Source: Hymenobacter wooponensis
GTDB lineage: Bacteria > Bacteroidota > Bacteroidia > Cytophagales > Hymenobacteraceae
Direction of reading: 5' to 3'
NCBI RefSeq assembly: GCF_004745865.1
Contig: NZ_SRKZ01000003.1
Coordinates: forward strand, 744,001 to 808,000
DNA: 64,000 nt
A program made the translations under genes and the position numbers. Under the pieces are notes generated by a model. It ran no database searches. It saw nothing but the letters and a program-made list of their open reading frames with translations, and was not told the origin of the DNA. Within the stretch, counting starts at the first letter, position 1. Every line of letters starts with the position of its first letter. Positions 1 to 9,016 of the stretch are shown here, piece by piece.

Positions 1-2
1 CC

Positions 3-812
3 CTGGAAGCATTTGGTGGGCGCAGTGAGCCATTTGATGAGCGGCTTCACCGCATTCGGCCCCACGCCGGGCAGCTCACGGTAGCGCAGCGGGTGCGGGA
101 GTTGCTGGCGGGCAGCGAGCTGCAGCAGCTCCCTCGCCACGCCGTGCAAGACCCCTACTCTTTCCGGTGCATGCCCCAGGTGCACGGCGCCTCCCGCGAT
201 GCCCTGGCCTACGTGCAGCAGGTAGTAGAAACCGAGTGCAATGCCGTAACCGACAACCCCAACATCTTCCCCGATGACGACGCTATTCTCAGCGGGGGTA
301 ACTTTCATGGGCAGCCGCTGGCGCTGGCACTGGATATGCTGGCCATAGCCGTGGCTGAGCTGGGCAGCATCTCGGAGCGCCGCACCTACCAACTCATCAG
401 TGGGCAGCGTGGGCTCCCTCCCTTCCTGGTAGCCGAGCCGGGCCTGAACTCGGGCCTGATGATTCCGCAATACACCGCCGCGGGCATTGTGAGCCAGAAC
501 AAGCAACTGTGCACGCCGGCTTCTGTGGATAGCATTGTGAGCAGCAACGGGCAGGAAGACCACGTGAGCATGGGTGCCAATGCTGCCACCAAAGCCCGCC
601 GTGTGGTAGAAAATGTGGAGCAGTTGCTGGGCATTGAACTCTTCAACGCCGCCCAAGCTCTGGCTTTCCGGCGGCCGGCCCGCACGTCGGAGGCGCTAGA
701 GCAGGTGGCAACGGCTTTCCGTGAGAAGGTGACGTTTGTAAGCCAAGACCGGATACTATATCCCGACCTGCACGCTGCGGCGGCTTTCGTGCGGACGTAT
801 GCCTGGGAGTAA
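3..812 (+). CDS. hutH: Histidine ammonia-lyase, C-terminal part (5' end outside window)
   Basis: Partial gene: the reading frame is open from base 3, so about 269 C-terminal residues of a roughly 510-residue enzyme are present. HutH deaminates L-histidine to urocanate, the first step of histidine degradation in the cytoplasm. The family is recognised from the stretch QDPYSFRCMPQVHGASRD, the Asp-Asn-Pro-Asn segment that follows, and the conserved SSNGQEDHVSMG block, which lies in the active-site region of aromatic ammonia-lyases. The Ala-Ser-Gly triplet that forms the MIO cofactor would lie upstream of the window and cannot be checked. A tyrosine/phenylalanine ammonia-lyase is a less likely reading. 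Confidence 0.92.
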   Translation: MEAFGGRSEPFDERLHRIRPHAGQLTVAQRVRELLAGSELQQLPRHAVQDPYSFRCMPQVHGASRDALAYVQQVVETECNAVTDNPNIFPDDDAILSGGNFHGQPLALALDMLAIAVAELGSISERRTYQLISGQRGLPPFLVAEPGLNSGLMIPQYTAAGIVSQNKQLCTPASVDSIVSSNGQEDHVSMGANAATKARRVVENVEQLLGIELFNAAQALAFRRPARTSEALEQVATAFREKVTFVSQDRILYPDLHAAAAFVRTYAWE

Positions 813-862
813 CAGCTACCGACAGCCGACAAGGAAGCTATTTTAGCGGCGGCACAAACGCA

Positions 863-2821
863 ATGATCTCAGTTTACCGTTATGGCATGGTGAATAAACG
901 CTTACTGTCCTTTTTGCTGTGCTGGGCCTTTATCCTGGTACCGTCTGCCGTCGTCTGGGCCCAGTGCGTAGCTACGCCCAATTCTGGGGCCAACTTTCGA
1001 GTGTTTGACGTAGCCACCAAGCAAGAGGTGCAGGCGCTGTGCGTAGGCCGGCAAGTACGCTTAAAGGATGCCAGCGGCCGGCAGCTCGACCCAGCGCAGG
1101 TGTATTACCAGAAAACAGCGGCCATTGTGTGCAGCGGGTTTCAGGATACTAGCACCTTTTATACCCCCACGGCGGCGGGCAGCATAACTATCTCCCAGAA
1201 CACCCAAAACCCGCAGCCCAATAGCTCAGGGCTCATCTTCGCCCGTACCTTTCCGGTAAAAGCCACCCCTCCACCGACCTTCGACCTCGTAGCTTGCTCA
1301 GCAGGCCTCGTGCAGATTACGGTGACGGACCAAACCTATGACCAATATACTGTAACGATAGGCGGGCAGGTGGTACAGCCCAACCCGCGGCCTAACGCAC
1401 CAGTTACCTACACTACCAACGGGGCAACCTCCGTCACGCTCACGGGCTCTTACAACTCGCCCACGCTCTGCACCAACAACTTAACCAAGACTTTCACCCC
1501 CCTACCAGCCCCTCAGCGGCCCACTATTCAGCGGCTTACGGTGCAGACAGGAGGCAATGCGCTGTTTCAGTTTGGCCCGCTGCAAACCCAATATCAGTAC
1601 AGCTTACAGGTGAATGACGCGGCGGTAGGAGGCTTCCGGACTGTAGCTACTATTGACCCCGCTTCTACTAGCTACACATTAGCTAACGCCACGCTACCTG
1701 GCTGCTATCGGCTGCTGTTGCGGGATGCCTGCCAAACGTCCGCGCCCCTGCCTTCCTTGACGGAAGTATGCTCGGTGACGCTGACCGCCACTTCACTGGA
1801 AGCCCGCAACCGCCTGACGTGGGTTACCAGCCAGCAGGGCACCGTTGAAATTACCCGCAATGGCCAGCCACTAGTGCAGTTGCCTGCTGGCACCCGGCAA
1901 TACGAAGACACCGCCGTTACCTGCGGAGTGGCCTACACCTACCGGATTAGTGCCACGGCGGGTGGCAGCACCTCCGTTTCTAATGAGTCGGCGGTTACAA
2001 CTACTTCAAGCTTGGCTCCGGCTGCCCCGCGCCTCACGGCCTCTTTCAACCTATTGAACCAAGTGGAGCTTACGGCCGAGGTACCCCGCAGTTCCAGCGG
2101 GGGGCAGCTCACGTACCTACGCAATGGGGCGGCCCTGCGCACTACCACCAGCCGTACCCTCCGCGACTCTACCTTGACCCTGCCGCAGGCCTTATGCTAC
2201 ACGGCGCGGTTTCAGGATGCCTGCGGCAACCGCTCCAGCGAGAGTGCTGCCGTGTGTCCCGTGGTGCTTTCGGCTAGTAGTGCCAATGCGGAGGGCACGT
2301 TGGTCCGGTTGAGCTGGAGCGCCCTACGCGGCCCCGATCCGGCGGCTCCGGTAACCTACCGGGTGCTTGTGCTATCTGCCAACAATGCGGTTCTTAGCTC
2401 CATATCGGCGGGTGCTGCCCTCTCGTTACCCGCGTTGGCACCACTACTCAACCAGCAAGACCAGCAGGTGCTGCGCTACCGCGTGGAGGCCACCGGGGGT
2501 GGCCTAGCTAGCCCCAGCTACTCCAATGTGGCCACCGTGGCGCGGGCGGTGAAGCTCTTCGTCCCGACAGCTTTTACACCTAATGGCGACGGCCTCAACG
2601 ATGTACTAGAACTCAGGGGCCGCTACCTCGATAACTTCCGGTTTGTAGTCATCGACCGCAACGGCCAGGAAGTATTCCGGGCTACTACCCGCAGCCAAAC
2701 CTGGGATGGCCGGATTGGTACTACTGCACCGGTGCCCGGCGCCTACGTGTGGCGCTTCGAGGCCAATGACCAAGCTGGGCAACATGTGGTGCAGCAAGGC
2801 ACTGTCACGATTTTGCGGTAA
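863..2821 (+). CDS. Secreted protein with type IX secretion (type B) C-terminal sorting domain
   Basis: A 652-residue exported protein. The N-terminus has a basic/hydrophobic signal peptide ending near VVWAQC; a second Met nine codons in (base 887) is an equally good start. The middle consists of several Ig/fibronectin-III-like beta domains with repeated Tyr-Arg and Thr-rich strands. The last ~90 residues, beginning LFVPTAFTPNGDGLND, are the gliding-motility-associated C-terminal domain that targets cargo to the type IX secretion system and the cell surface. It stands alone after hutH with a 50-bp gap. No catalytic domain is visible, so it is probably an adhesin-like or structural surface protein; its substrate is unknown. 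Confidence 0.85.
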   Translation: MISVYRYGMVNKRLLSFLLCWAFILVPSAVVWAQCVATPNSGANFRVFDVATKQEVQALCVGRQVRLKDASGRQLDPAQVYYQKTAAIVCSGFQDTSTFYTPTAAGSITISQNTQNPQPNSSGLIFARTFPVKATPPPTFDLVACSAGLVQITVTDQTYDQYTVTIGGQVVQPNPRPNAPVTYTTNGATSVTLTGSYNSPTLCTNNLTKTFTPLPAPQRPTIQRLTVQTGGNALFQFGPLQTQYQYSLQVNDAAVGGFRTVATIDPASTSYTLANATLPGCYRLLLRDACQTSAPLPSLTEVCSVTLTATSLEARNRLTWVTSQQGTVEITRNGQPLVQLPAGTRQYEDTAVTCGVAYTYRISATAGGSTSVSNESAVTTTSSLAPAAPRLTASFNLLNQVELTAEVPRSSSGGQLTYLRNGAALRTTTSRTLRDSTLTLPQALCYTARFQDACGNRSSESAAVCPVVLSASSANAEGTLVRLSWSALRGPDPAAPVTYRVLVLSANNAVLSSISAGAALSLPALAPLLNQQDQQVLRYRVEATGGGLASPSYSNVATVARAVKLFVPTAFTPNGDGLNDVLELRGRYLDNFRFVVIDRNGQEVFRATTRSQTWDGRIGTTAPVPGAYVWRFEANDQAGQHVVQQGTVTILR

Positions 2822-2876
2822 GCGCTAGGTCACTTGGCTCTGTATTTAGTCCAGCAGCTAGCCCCGCACTAATGGG

Positions 2877-3770
2877 CTAGTTAGAGGCTGGTAACACCAA
2901 CACGGGAATCTCGCTGTGCAGCAGCACCTGGGCCGTTACGCTGCGGTGAAACAGGTGGCCTAGGAAACTACGGGGGCGCGCCACTACTGCTACCATGTCG
3001 TAGTCGGCGGGCTTAGCTACTTCCAGAATACCTTCGGCGGCATTTGTATGCCTAATTGTACGGGGTTCTACTTCGGGTAAATCAACCGCTAGGCCAGTCT
3101 GCAGCACCGTTTCCAAGACCTGTGGCATAGTGGCAGCGCTGCCTTCCGTTGTTACGTGCAGCACTGTCACCGCGGTGCCCAGGCTATGTAAGAGGTGGCG
3201 TACGGAACCGGCATAGGGCCCCAACGTGAAAGGCTCACCATCTACGGCCAGCAGCACGCGCCGCGGCGGAGCCAGGGTTTGGATGGCGTGCGGCACCACC
3301 AGCATGGGGTAAGGCGCTACCCGCAAAATATCGAGGGAAGTAGTTTGCACCAGCTCATCGGGGGTGGCGGAGTAATCTGGCCGACCCAGCACAATGAGGC
3401 TGGGGTGATGACGACTCACGGCATCGGCTACGGCGTAGGCCACTCGTCCGTGCCCTACCTCTGCCACTATGGGTACCGTCAGCTGCCGCGCCACACTTCG
3501 GAGGGCTACGGCAATGGCTTCGTGGCTTAAGTTGGACAGCTCCCCCGTGAACATCTCCGGGTCGAGGGGAGAATCGCGGCGCACGTGCAGCAGGACTAGC
3601 CGAGCGGCTAGCGGCTCAGCCAAATTAGTAGCGTAGTCAAGGGCCCGATTTGAGGCCTGAAAGAAATCAGTTAGGATGAGCAGGGAGCTGCTTTTGAACA
3701 ACGTGCTCTGCGTTGGGGCCGCTGGGCTTTGCGCAGCCGGAGTGCCAGAGGGGTGGTTGGAGGACATCAT
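2877..3770 (-). CDS. Universal stress protein, tandem UspA domains
   Basis: A 297-residue cytoplasmic protein with two UspA folds: residues ~27-145, beginning SLLILTDFFQASNRALDYA, and residues ~165-295, beginning RRVLLAVDGEPF. The second domain ends with the usual Ser-Val-Thr...IPVLVLP segment that closes the nucleotide-binding pocket. Such two-domain proteins are common in Bacteroidota and accumulate under stress, but their biochemical output is generally unknown. It lies 11 bp downstream of the thioredoxin-like gene on the same strand, so the two are probably cotranscribed. The first ~25 residues are Pro/Ala/Ser-rich and probably disordered. Confidence 0.88.
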   Translation of the reverse strand: MMSSNHPSGTPAAQSPAAPTQSTLFKSSSLLILTDFFQASNRALDYATNLAEPLAARLVLLHVRRDSPLDPEMFTGELSNLSHEAIAVALRSVARQLTVPIVAEVGHGRVAYAVADAVSRHHPSLIVLGRPDYSATPDELVQTTSLDILRVAPYPMLVVPHAIQTLAPPRRVLLAVDGEPFTLGPYAGSVRHLLHSLGTAVTVLHVTTEGSAATMPQVLETVLQTGLAVDLPEVEPRTIRHTNAAEGILEVAKPADYDMVAVVARPRSFLGHLFHRSVTAQVLLHSEIPVLVLPASN

Positions 3771-3781
3771 ATAACAAGTAT

Positions 3782-4129
3782 TTATCTGACAACTTGCTGA
3801 CTAGCTAAGGCTTTCTGCGCCAACACCAGCGGCATCACGTCCTCCGCACTAGGCAAGCCCTCCTGCCGCCAAAGCTCTACACCCTGGTACACGAGCACGC
3901 AGGCCGGTAAGTGCAAGGGGGCAAAACTGCGCACCACGGCCGGGTTGGCTGCCTGATCAACTGTAAGCACCTGCACACCGGAACCCAGTTGGCGCTGCAG
4001 GGCCGCCAGATCTGCTGCCGACACGGCAGGAACCGCCAGCGCGGCGTCATGCGCCAGCTGGGGCAGCAACACCAGCAGCACCGCTGCTTCGCGCGTTTCT
4101 TCTGTATCGAGAGGCCGGATAACAGACAT
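3782..4129 (-). CDS. Thioredoxin-like protein lacking the CxxC motif
   Basis: About 115 residues from the ATG at 4129. A longer reading from 4222 would overlap the divergent kinase promoter, so it is not preferred. The order of elements fits a thioredoxin fold: a hydrophobic strand (VLLVLLPQ), a helix, VQVLTVDQAANPAVVRSF, then LPACVLVYQGVELWRQEG with the cis-Pro position. No CxxC active site is present, so a redox role is doubtful and it may be a chaperone-like or partner protein. A TACTTTTG box at 4164-4157 sits 28 bp upstream and supports the chosen start. It precedes the universal stress gene in what is probably a two-gene stress operon. Confidence 0.65.
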   Translation of the reverse strand: MSVIRPLDTEETREAAVLLVLLPQLAHDAALAVPAVSAADLAALQRQLGSGVQVLTVDQAANPAVVRSFAPLHLPACVLVYQGVELWRQEGLPSAEDVMPLVLAQKALASQQVVR

Positions 4130-4156
4130 AGAGGTGGAAAAAGGTAAATCCTGCTT

Positions 4157-4164
4157 CAAAAGTA
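4157..4164 (-). promoter_or_regulatory. Probable -7 promoter box of the thioredoxin-like/usp operon
   Basis: On the minus strand this reads TACTTTTG, a perfect match to the Bacteroidota -7 element TAnnTTTG, 28 bp before the ATG at 4129. No TTTG -33 box is seen at the expected spacing. Confidence 0.4.
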
Positions 4165-4227
4165 CGCGCCCCTCTCCCCCGGCTACATGATGGTTGTCAG
4201 GGCACCGACTGACTTTGATCATCTGCG

Positions 4228-4235
4228 TATGTTTG
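4228..4235 (+). promoter_or_regulatory. Probable -7 promoter box of the PAS histidine kinase gene
   Basis: TATGTTTG matches the Bacteroidota -7 element TAnnTTTG and lies 42 bp before the ATG at 4277. A -33 TTTG at about 20 bp spacing is not seen. The box argues for the start at 4277 rather than a longer reading from 4187. Confidence 0.4.
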
Positions 4236-4276
4236 CAGAAGTTGCCCTATTGCCTTCTCTTTGGGGCCTGACTGCT

Positions 4277-5887
4277 ATGCTAGCGAACTTCTCTCATCAA
4301 GCCCTGACCGATATTCTGTTTGAGCAGGCCAAGGATTTTGTAGGCCTCTATGACCTGGAGCTGGGCTGGTTTGTGCACGTAAACCCGGCTGGCTATCAGT
4401 TGCTGGGCTATCCCTCAGCCCAGGCCCTCTACGACGACCCAATCCGTACCATTCGCTCTCAGCAGCTCACCCCGGAAGAATGGGCTGAGCTGCGCGAGCG
4501 GGTACTGACGGTGGGCCACACGGAGCAGGAAGCAAATCTGCGGCGCCAGTCCGGCGAAACATTCTGGGCCAGCATGGAGCTGACTCGCGTCACCCTCCGC
4601 GATAAACCCTACTTCCTGGTCCGCCTTACTGATACCAACCGCCTGCACGCCGCGGAGCGCAGCCTGACCCAGAGCGTAGGCCGTTTCGAGGCGGTATTTG
4701 CGCACGCCACTATTGGTATAATTGTGTGCAACCAGCAGGGCGATATTGTGCTGGCCAATCAGAAGGCTCAGCAGCTGTTCGACTATCCCACCAACACGCT
4801 GGTAGGCCAGCGCATTGAAGTGCTCGTGCCCAGCAGCATCAGCCACCGGCATGAGAAGTTGCGGGCCTCGTTCAACGCCGACCCTCAGGTGCGAGCTATG
4901 GGCCACAACCGCGACCTGCAGGCGCGCCGCCGCGATGGTTCAGTGTTTCCGGTAGAAATCAGCCTCAGCTATTTTCACCAGGAGGAAGAGCTGTTTGTGG
5001 TGGCCTACATCATCGACATCACCTTCAAAAAGGAAACCGAACGGGAGCTGATTGACCAGCGCCAGCGCGTAGAGCGCCTGAATGCGGAGCTGGAGCAGAA
5101 AGTAACCGACCGCACGCACGCCCTGATGAGCACCCTGGCCCAACTAGAAAAGCGCACGCAGGAGCTAGGCCAGGCCTTAGCCGCCGAGCAGGAGCTGGGC
5201 GAGCTAAAGTCACGCTTCGTGTCCATGGCTTCTCATGAGTTCCGGACTCCGCTCACGGCCGTGCTCACCTCCACTGCCCTCATTGAGAAATACCCCGGCA
5301 CTGATCAGCAAGACAAGCGCCTAAAGCACCTGCAGCGCATCCGGGCCTCGGTGAATCACCTGAACGATATTCTGGAGGAGTTCCTGTCGGTGGGCCGCAT
5401 TGAGGAGGGCAAGGTAGAAGCCCGGCCGATGGAGTTTGATGTAGCCGAGCTGCTCAACGAAACAATATCCGACGTGCAAGGCCTGCTGAAGGCCGGCCAG
5501 ATCATAGAACCACAAGTAGCCTGCCCCACGCCCGTTTACCTCGACCCCTCCCTGCTGCGCAAGGTGTTGGTTAACCTACTCTCCAACGGCATTAAATACT
5601 CCGGCGAAAACTCGGTGGTCTCGGTGCAGGCTACCTGCCAGCCCAACCAGCTCATGCTGCGGGTGCAAGACCAGGGCGTGGGCATTTCTGCCGAAGACCA
5701 AGAACATCTATTCGAGCGCTTTTTCCGCGCCCGCAACGTCACGAACGTGCCCGGTACTGGCCTAGGCCTCTACATCATTGGCAAATACCTGGAGCTGATG
5801 GGCGGCACCGTTGACTTGCGGAGCGAGCTAAACGTGGGCACCACCGTTACCCTCACCATACCCTATGAAAACCATTCTGCTGATTGA
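4277..5887 (+). CDS. PAS-domain sensor histidine kinase
   Basis: About 536 residues from the ATG at 4277. No transmembrane segment is seen, so it is a cytoplasmic sensor. It has two PAS domains (residues ~15-125 and ~135-260, the second with RRRDGSVFPVEISLS), a coiled coil (~265-310), a HisKA dimerisation domain with the phosphoacceptor in MASHEFRTPLTAVL (His near residue 319), and a HATPase domain with NLLSNGIKYS (N box), DQGVGI (G1) and GTGLGLYI (G2). Its last 23 bp overlap the following response regulator gene, so the two almost certainly form a translationally coupled two-component pair. The signal is unknown; PAS domains suggest redox, oxygen or a small ligand. Confidence 0.9.
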   Translation: MLANFSHQALTDILFEQAKDFVGLYDLELGWFVHVNPAGYQLLGYPSAQALYDDPIRTIRSQQLTPEEWAELRERVLTVGHTEQEANLRRQSGETFWASMELTRVTLRDKPYFLVRLTDTNRLHAAERSLTQSVGRFEAVFAHATIGIIVCNQQGDIVLANQKAQQLFDYPTNTLVGQRIEVLVPSSISHRHEKLRASFNADPQVRAMGHNRDLQARRRDGSVFPVEISLSYFHQEEELFVVAYIIDITFKKETERELIDQRQRVERLNAELEQKVTDRTHALMSTLAQLEKRTQELGQALAAEQELGELKSRFVSMASHEFRTPLTAVLTSTALIEKYPGTDQQDKRLKHLQRIRASVNHLNDILEEFLSVGRIEEGKVEARPMEFDVAELLNETISDVQGLLKAGQIIEPQVACPTPVYLDPSLLRKVLVNLLSNGIKYSGENSVVSVQATCQPNQLMLRVQDQGVGISAEDQEHLFERFFRARNVTNVPGTGLGLYIIGKYLELMGGTVDLRSELNVGTTVTLTIPYENHSAD

Positions 5888-6920
5888 AGACAACGAGCTG
5901 ATTCGGGAAAACACGGCCGAGATTTTAGAACTCTCCGGCTACACCGTTCTGACGGCTGAAAATGGCAAGATTGGCGTAGAATTGGCCCTGGGAACCAAGC
6001 CCGACCTGGTTGTGTGCGACATAATGATGCCCGTACTGGATGGGTACGGCGTGCTGCAGATCTTCAACCAGAATGAGCAGCTGGCGGGGGTGCCATTTAT
6101 CTTCCTGACGGCTAAAACCGAGCGCACGGATATGCGCCGCGGCATGGAGTTAGGCGCCGATGACTACCTAACTAAGCCCTTCGATGAGGCTGAGCTGCTG
6201 AGCGCCATTCGGGGCCGCCTAAACCGTTTTCGCCACCTCAAGCCCGATTATGACCTGCAGCACCCGGGTGGCCTAGGCGAGTTTCTGGAGGATGCCTCCG
6301 CCGTAGGCAACCTCACCGACCTTACCCTGGACCGCCGCCCCCATGTGCTGCGCAAAAAGCAGGAGGTGTACGTGGAGGGCGACGAGCCTACCCGGCTGTA
6401 CTTCTTACAGGCTGGCCGGGTGAAAACGGTGCGCCGCACGGCCGCGGGTAAGGAGCTGATTACGGGCGTGTACGGCCCCGGCGAGTTCCTGGGCTACCTC
6501 CCCTTGCTTCAGCAAACCACCCACGACGACACCGCCGTAGTCCTCGACGACGCCACCGTGCTCTACATTCCGCGGGAAGACTTCACCCAGCTTCTGCACC
6601 GCAACCCCGCCGTAGGCCAGCAGTTTATCCGGCTCTTGGCGGGCAAGGTCAGCGACCGGGAGCAGCAGTTGCTAGGCATGGCCTACAACTCATTGCGGCG
6701 GCGGGTGGCCGATACGCTGCTGCGCATGCACGAAGAAGCCGGCGCCACCCCCGATTCCTGGATTCAGCTTTCCCGCGACGACATGGCCTCCGTGGTAGGC
6801 ACGGCCCCGGAGTCGTTGATCCGCACGCTCAGTGAGTTCAAGCAGGATGGCCTAGTGGAGCTAACCAGCAAAGGCATTCGGATTCTGCAGCCCGCCAAAC
6901 TGCGCCAGCCTAATTGGTAG
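5865..6920 (+). CDS. Response regulator with REC, cyclic-nucleotide-binding-like and CRP-type HTH domains
   Basis: A 351-residue regulator. The receiver domain covers residues 1-120, with the acidic pair EDN near the N-terminus, the phosphorylatable Asp52 in VVCDIMMP, and Lys in LTKPFD. A cNMP-binding beta-roll of the CRP/FNR type (residues ~150-265, LYFLQAGRVKTVRR, GEFLGYLPLL) and a C-terminal winged helix (residues ~275-345, LSRDDMASVVGTAPESLIRTLSEF) follow. The PGEFLG region lacks the classic Arg-Ser cAMP contact, so cAMP binding is not implied. It overlaps the upstream histidine kinase by 23 bp and is very probably its partner. A REC domain joined to a CRP-type output is a less usual arrangement than the OmpR or NarL types. 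Confidence 0.9.
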   Translation: MKTILLIEDNELIRENTAEILELSGYTVLTAENGKIGVELALGTKPDLVVCDIMMPVLDGYGVLQIFNQNEQLAGVPFIFLTAKTERTDMRRGMELGADDYLTKPFDEAELLSAIRGRLNRFRHLKPDYDLQHPGGLGEFLEDASAVGNLTDLTLDRRPHVLRKKQEVYVEGDEPTRLYFLQAGRVKTVRRTAAGKELITGVYGPGEFLGYLPLLQQTTHDDTAVVLDDATVLYIPREDFTQLLHRNPAVGQQFIRLLAGKVSDREQQLLGMAYNSLRRRVADTLLRMHEEAGATPDSWIQLSRDDMASVVGTAPESLIRTLSEFKQDGLVELTSKGIRILQPAKLRQPNW

Positions 6921-7147
6921 CTAAGCTAGTGCCACTCCGGAACTAGGTAGCCCTCGTGCCTGTGTTTGCCGTAAATTGCCGACGAAACGTAAGCGGGTGG
7001 CACAAGGCAGTAATTGCTGCTGGCCATCCTCGTTAGGATAGTAGCTGAGTAGCGTATGGCTGCTGCCCTAGCCTATCCTGCCCTAATTAAGCGTTTCTTT
7101 TTCCTTCACTTTCCAGTCTCAGGCTGGATTTACTAACTACGACTCTG

Positions 7148-7483
7148 ATGTTTGATATAATGGGCATGATGGGCAAAATGAAAGAGCTTCAGGACAAGAT
7201 GAAGCAAGCCCAAGACGAACTGCAACATATTACTGCCACGGCTGAATCGGGCGGTGGCCTGGTGAAGGCTACAGCCAACGGGCAGCGCCGCCTGCTGAAG
7301 CTGGAAATTGATGAAACCCTGCTCCAGCCTCAGGACCGCGACATGCTGGCTGATTTGGTGGTAGCGGCCGTGAATAAGGTAATGGAAGAGGCTGGTGAGA
7401 AGGCCAAGGAAGAAATGAAGAACAAGACGTCGGGCCTCATTCCTAACATTCCTGGTCTCGACCTCGGCGGTTTTGGCCTCTAG
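7148..7483 (+). CDS. YbaB/EbfC nucleoid-associated protein
   Basis: A 111-residue protein with the family's full length and pattern: an N-terminal Met-rich amphipathic helix (MFDIMGMMGKMKELQDKMKQ), the central GGGLVKATANGQ strand, LKLEIDETLL, and a C-terminal helix AAVNKVMEEAGEKAKEE. YbaB-family proteins bind DNA as dimers and affect nucleoid organisation and gene expression. The next gene (a glycosyltransferase) starts inside its last codons. A 227-bp stretch before it holds no other gene. Confidence 0.93.
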   Translation: MFDIMGMMGKMKELQDKMKQAQDELQHITATAESGGGLVKATANGQRRLLKLEIDETLLQPQDRDMLADLVVAAVNKVMEEAGEKAKEEMKNKTSGLIPNIPGLDLGGFGL

Positions 7484-8552
7484 CAGTGGCCTAGCCTCCG
7501 GCGCCTGCGCCGATGTAGCAGTAGTCATACTAAACTGGAACGGCCAGGATTTCCTGCGCCGCTTCCTGCCATCGGTACTGGCCTACTCCGATGGAGCCCA
7601 AGTGATAGTCATTGACAATGCCTCCACCGACGGCTCCGTAGGCCTGTTGCAACGGGAATTTCCCGCAGTGCAGCTTCTGCAACATTCGCACAATTTGGGT
7701 TTTTGCGAGGGATACAATGTTGGACTACAACAGCTTGCTTCCGGGTTCCAATACTACGTGCTGCTGAACTCTGACGTGGAGGTAACACCCGGCTGGCTGT
7801 TACCCCAGCGCGAGCTATTAGAACAACACTCCCAAATTGCCGCCTGCCAACCTAAAGTCCGGCAGTATAGTGCAGATGCTGCCCAGCGGCAGCTCCTGGA
7901 GTATGCCGGTGCCGGCGGTGGCTACCTTGACCGCCTAGGGTACCCCTTCTGCCGCGGCCGACTCTTTGAAACTCTGGAAACCGACCACGGCCAATACAAC
8001 GATGCTAGGCCAGTAGCCTGGGCCACCGGCGCCTGTATGCTGGTGCGGGCCACGGCTTGGCACCAACTAGGTGGCCTAGAGCCTCGGTTCTTCGCGCACA
8101 TGGAGGAAATTGACCTCTGTTGGCGCTTGCAAAACGCCGGCTTTGAGGTATGGTACCACGGGGGCAGTGTGGTGTACCACGTGGGCGGAGGCACGCTACA
8201 CAAATCAAACCCGCGCAAAACCTACTTAAACTTTCGCAACGGATTAGCCTTGGTGTACATGAATACCCACGCCCAGGAGTTGGTTGGCACCCTAAGCACG
8301 CGCCTTCTGCTGGACTGGGTGGCTGCTGTTCGCCTGCTCACCCAAGGCAGCGTTGCCGACTTTCGGGCTATTGTTCGGGCCCACTGGCATTTTCTGCGGC
8401 AGCTGCCCTACTGGCGCCAACGCCGGGAAAAGTTTCCGCCCCTGCGGCGCATAACTGAGCGAGCAGGAGTATACCGCGGCAGTTTAGTACGGGCTTATTT
8501 CGGTAAAGGCAAAAAGCAGTTCTCAGACTTAGAGCCGGAACTACTCTCGTAG
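7473..8552 (+). CDS. Family 2 glycosyltransferase (rhamnosyltransferase-like)
   Basis: A 359-residue GT-A enzyme, read from a TTG codon at 7473 that overlaps the end of ybaB by 11 bp; no better ATG lies before the first conserved strand VAVVILNWNGQDF. The core motifs are VIDNASTDGS (nucleotide binding), LLNSDVEVTPGWL (the Asp-x-Asp equivalent region), and ATGACMLVRATAW with HMEEIDLCWR (acceptor/catalytic base region), typical of WbbL-like rhamnosyl or related transferases acting on cell-surface glycans. The C-terminal ~80 residues are basic and amphipathic, suggesting membrane association. Donor and acceptor cannot be told from sequence. A terminator follows it. Confidence 0.88.
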   Translation: MASSSGLASGACADVAVVILNWNGQDFLRRFLPSVLAYSDGAQVIVIDNASTDGSVGLLQREFPAVQLLQHSHNLGFCEGYNVGLQQLASGFQYYVLLNSDVEVTPGWLLPQRELLEQHSQIAACQPKVRQYSADAAQRQLLEYAGAGGGYLDRLGYPFCRGRLFETLETDHGQYNDARPVAWATGACMLVRATAWHQLGGLEPRFFAHMEEIDLCWRLQNAGFEVWYHGGSVVYHVGGGTLHKSNPRKTYLNFRNGLALVYMNTHAQELVGTLSTRLLLDWVAAVRLLTQGSVADFRAIVRAHWHFLRQLPYWRQRREKFPPLRRITERAGVYRGSLVRAYFGKGKKQFSDLEPELLS

Positions 8553-8570
8553 GCCAGTTCGTCTAGCCAT

Positions 8571-8611
8571 AAAAAAGCCCGCGCTGACAAGGGCAGCGTG
8601 GGCTTTTCAAA
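8571..8611. terminator. Bidirectional terminator between glycosyltransferase and pspC-like gene
   Basis: An AAAAAA run, a GC-rich stem (AGCCCGCGCTG / CAGCGTGGGCT with one G-U pair) and a TTTT tract. It sits between convergent genes and could serve both. Confidence 0.75.
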
Positions 8612-8637
8612 AAGTTCGTAACTCGAAGCAGAAACGA

Positions 8638-8856
8638 CTACAGGTCCCAGACAGTGCTACGCTGTTGACGCATGGCCCGCCGGACATTCATCCAGAAGGC
8701 CAAAGCAAAGTACAGCACAATGGGCGAGCCGAAGGTAAAGAAAGAGGCGTACACGAAAGACAGCCGCACGCTGCTGGAGGAGAAGCCCAACCGGTTGCCC
8801 ACGGCGTTGCAGACGCCGAAGCTCTGCTTTTCAATAAAGTCGGTTAGTCGTTTCAT
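8638..8856 (-). CDS. PspC-domain membrane protein
   Basis: A 72-residue protein. It matches the short PspC domain: N-terminal MKRLTDFIEKQSFGVCNAVGNRLGF, then SVRLSFVYASFFTFGS and one strong hydrophobic helix (PIVLYFALAFWM). PspC-domain proteins are inner-membrane proteins linked to the phage-shock/envelope-stress response; here no pspA or pspB neighbour is present, as is common in Bacteroidota. It is transcribed convergently with the glycosyltransferase gene. A sigma-70-like promoter is visible upstream. Confidence 0.82.
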   Translation of the reverse strand: MKRLTDFIEKQSFGVCNAVGNRLGFSSSSVRLSFVYASFFTFGSPIVLYFALAFWMNVRRAMRQQRSTVWDL

Positions 8857-8901
8857 ATCTGCTGAAGTAGAAGCTGCCCCCGGTGGCTAACCTATGACCA
8901 A

Positions 8902-8928
8902 AATATACTAATTCGTAGAGTGTGTCAA
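8902..8928 (-). promoter_or_regulatory. Possible promoter of the pspC-like gene
   Basis: On the minus strand, TTGACA (8928-8923) and TATATT (8907-8902) are separated by 15 bp, about 46 bp before the ATG at 8856. The spacing is a little short for a housekeeping promoter. Confidence 0.4.
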
Positions 8929-9016
8929 GTACTTACGGTAAAATGGCTCGGCAAGATACGTCTGTGACAGGCAGTTTTACGTTTGTTGTCTGAATTTCCG
9001 CCCCACCCCGCTCCTG

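Noticed and set aside
386..832. 148-codon minus-strand frame inside hutH
   Set aside because: Lies opposite the strongly conserved hutH; no family pattern; composition of a shadow frame.
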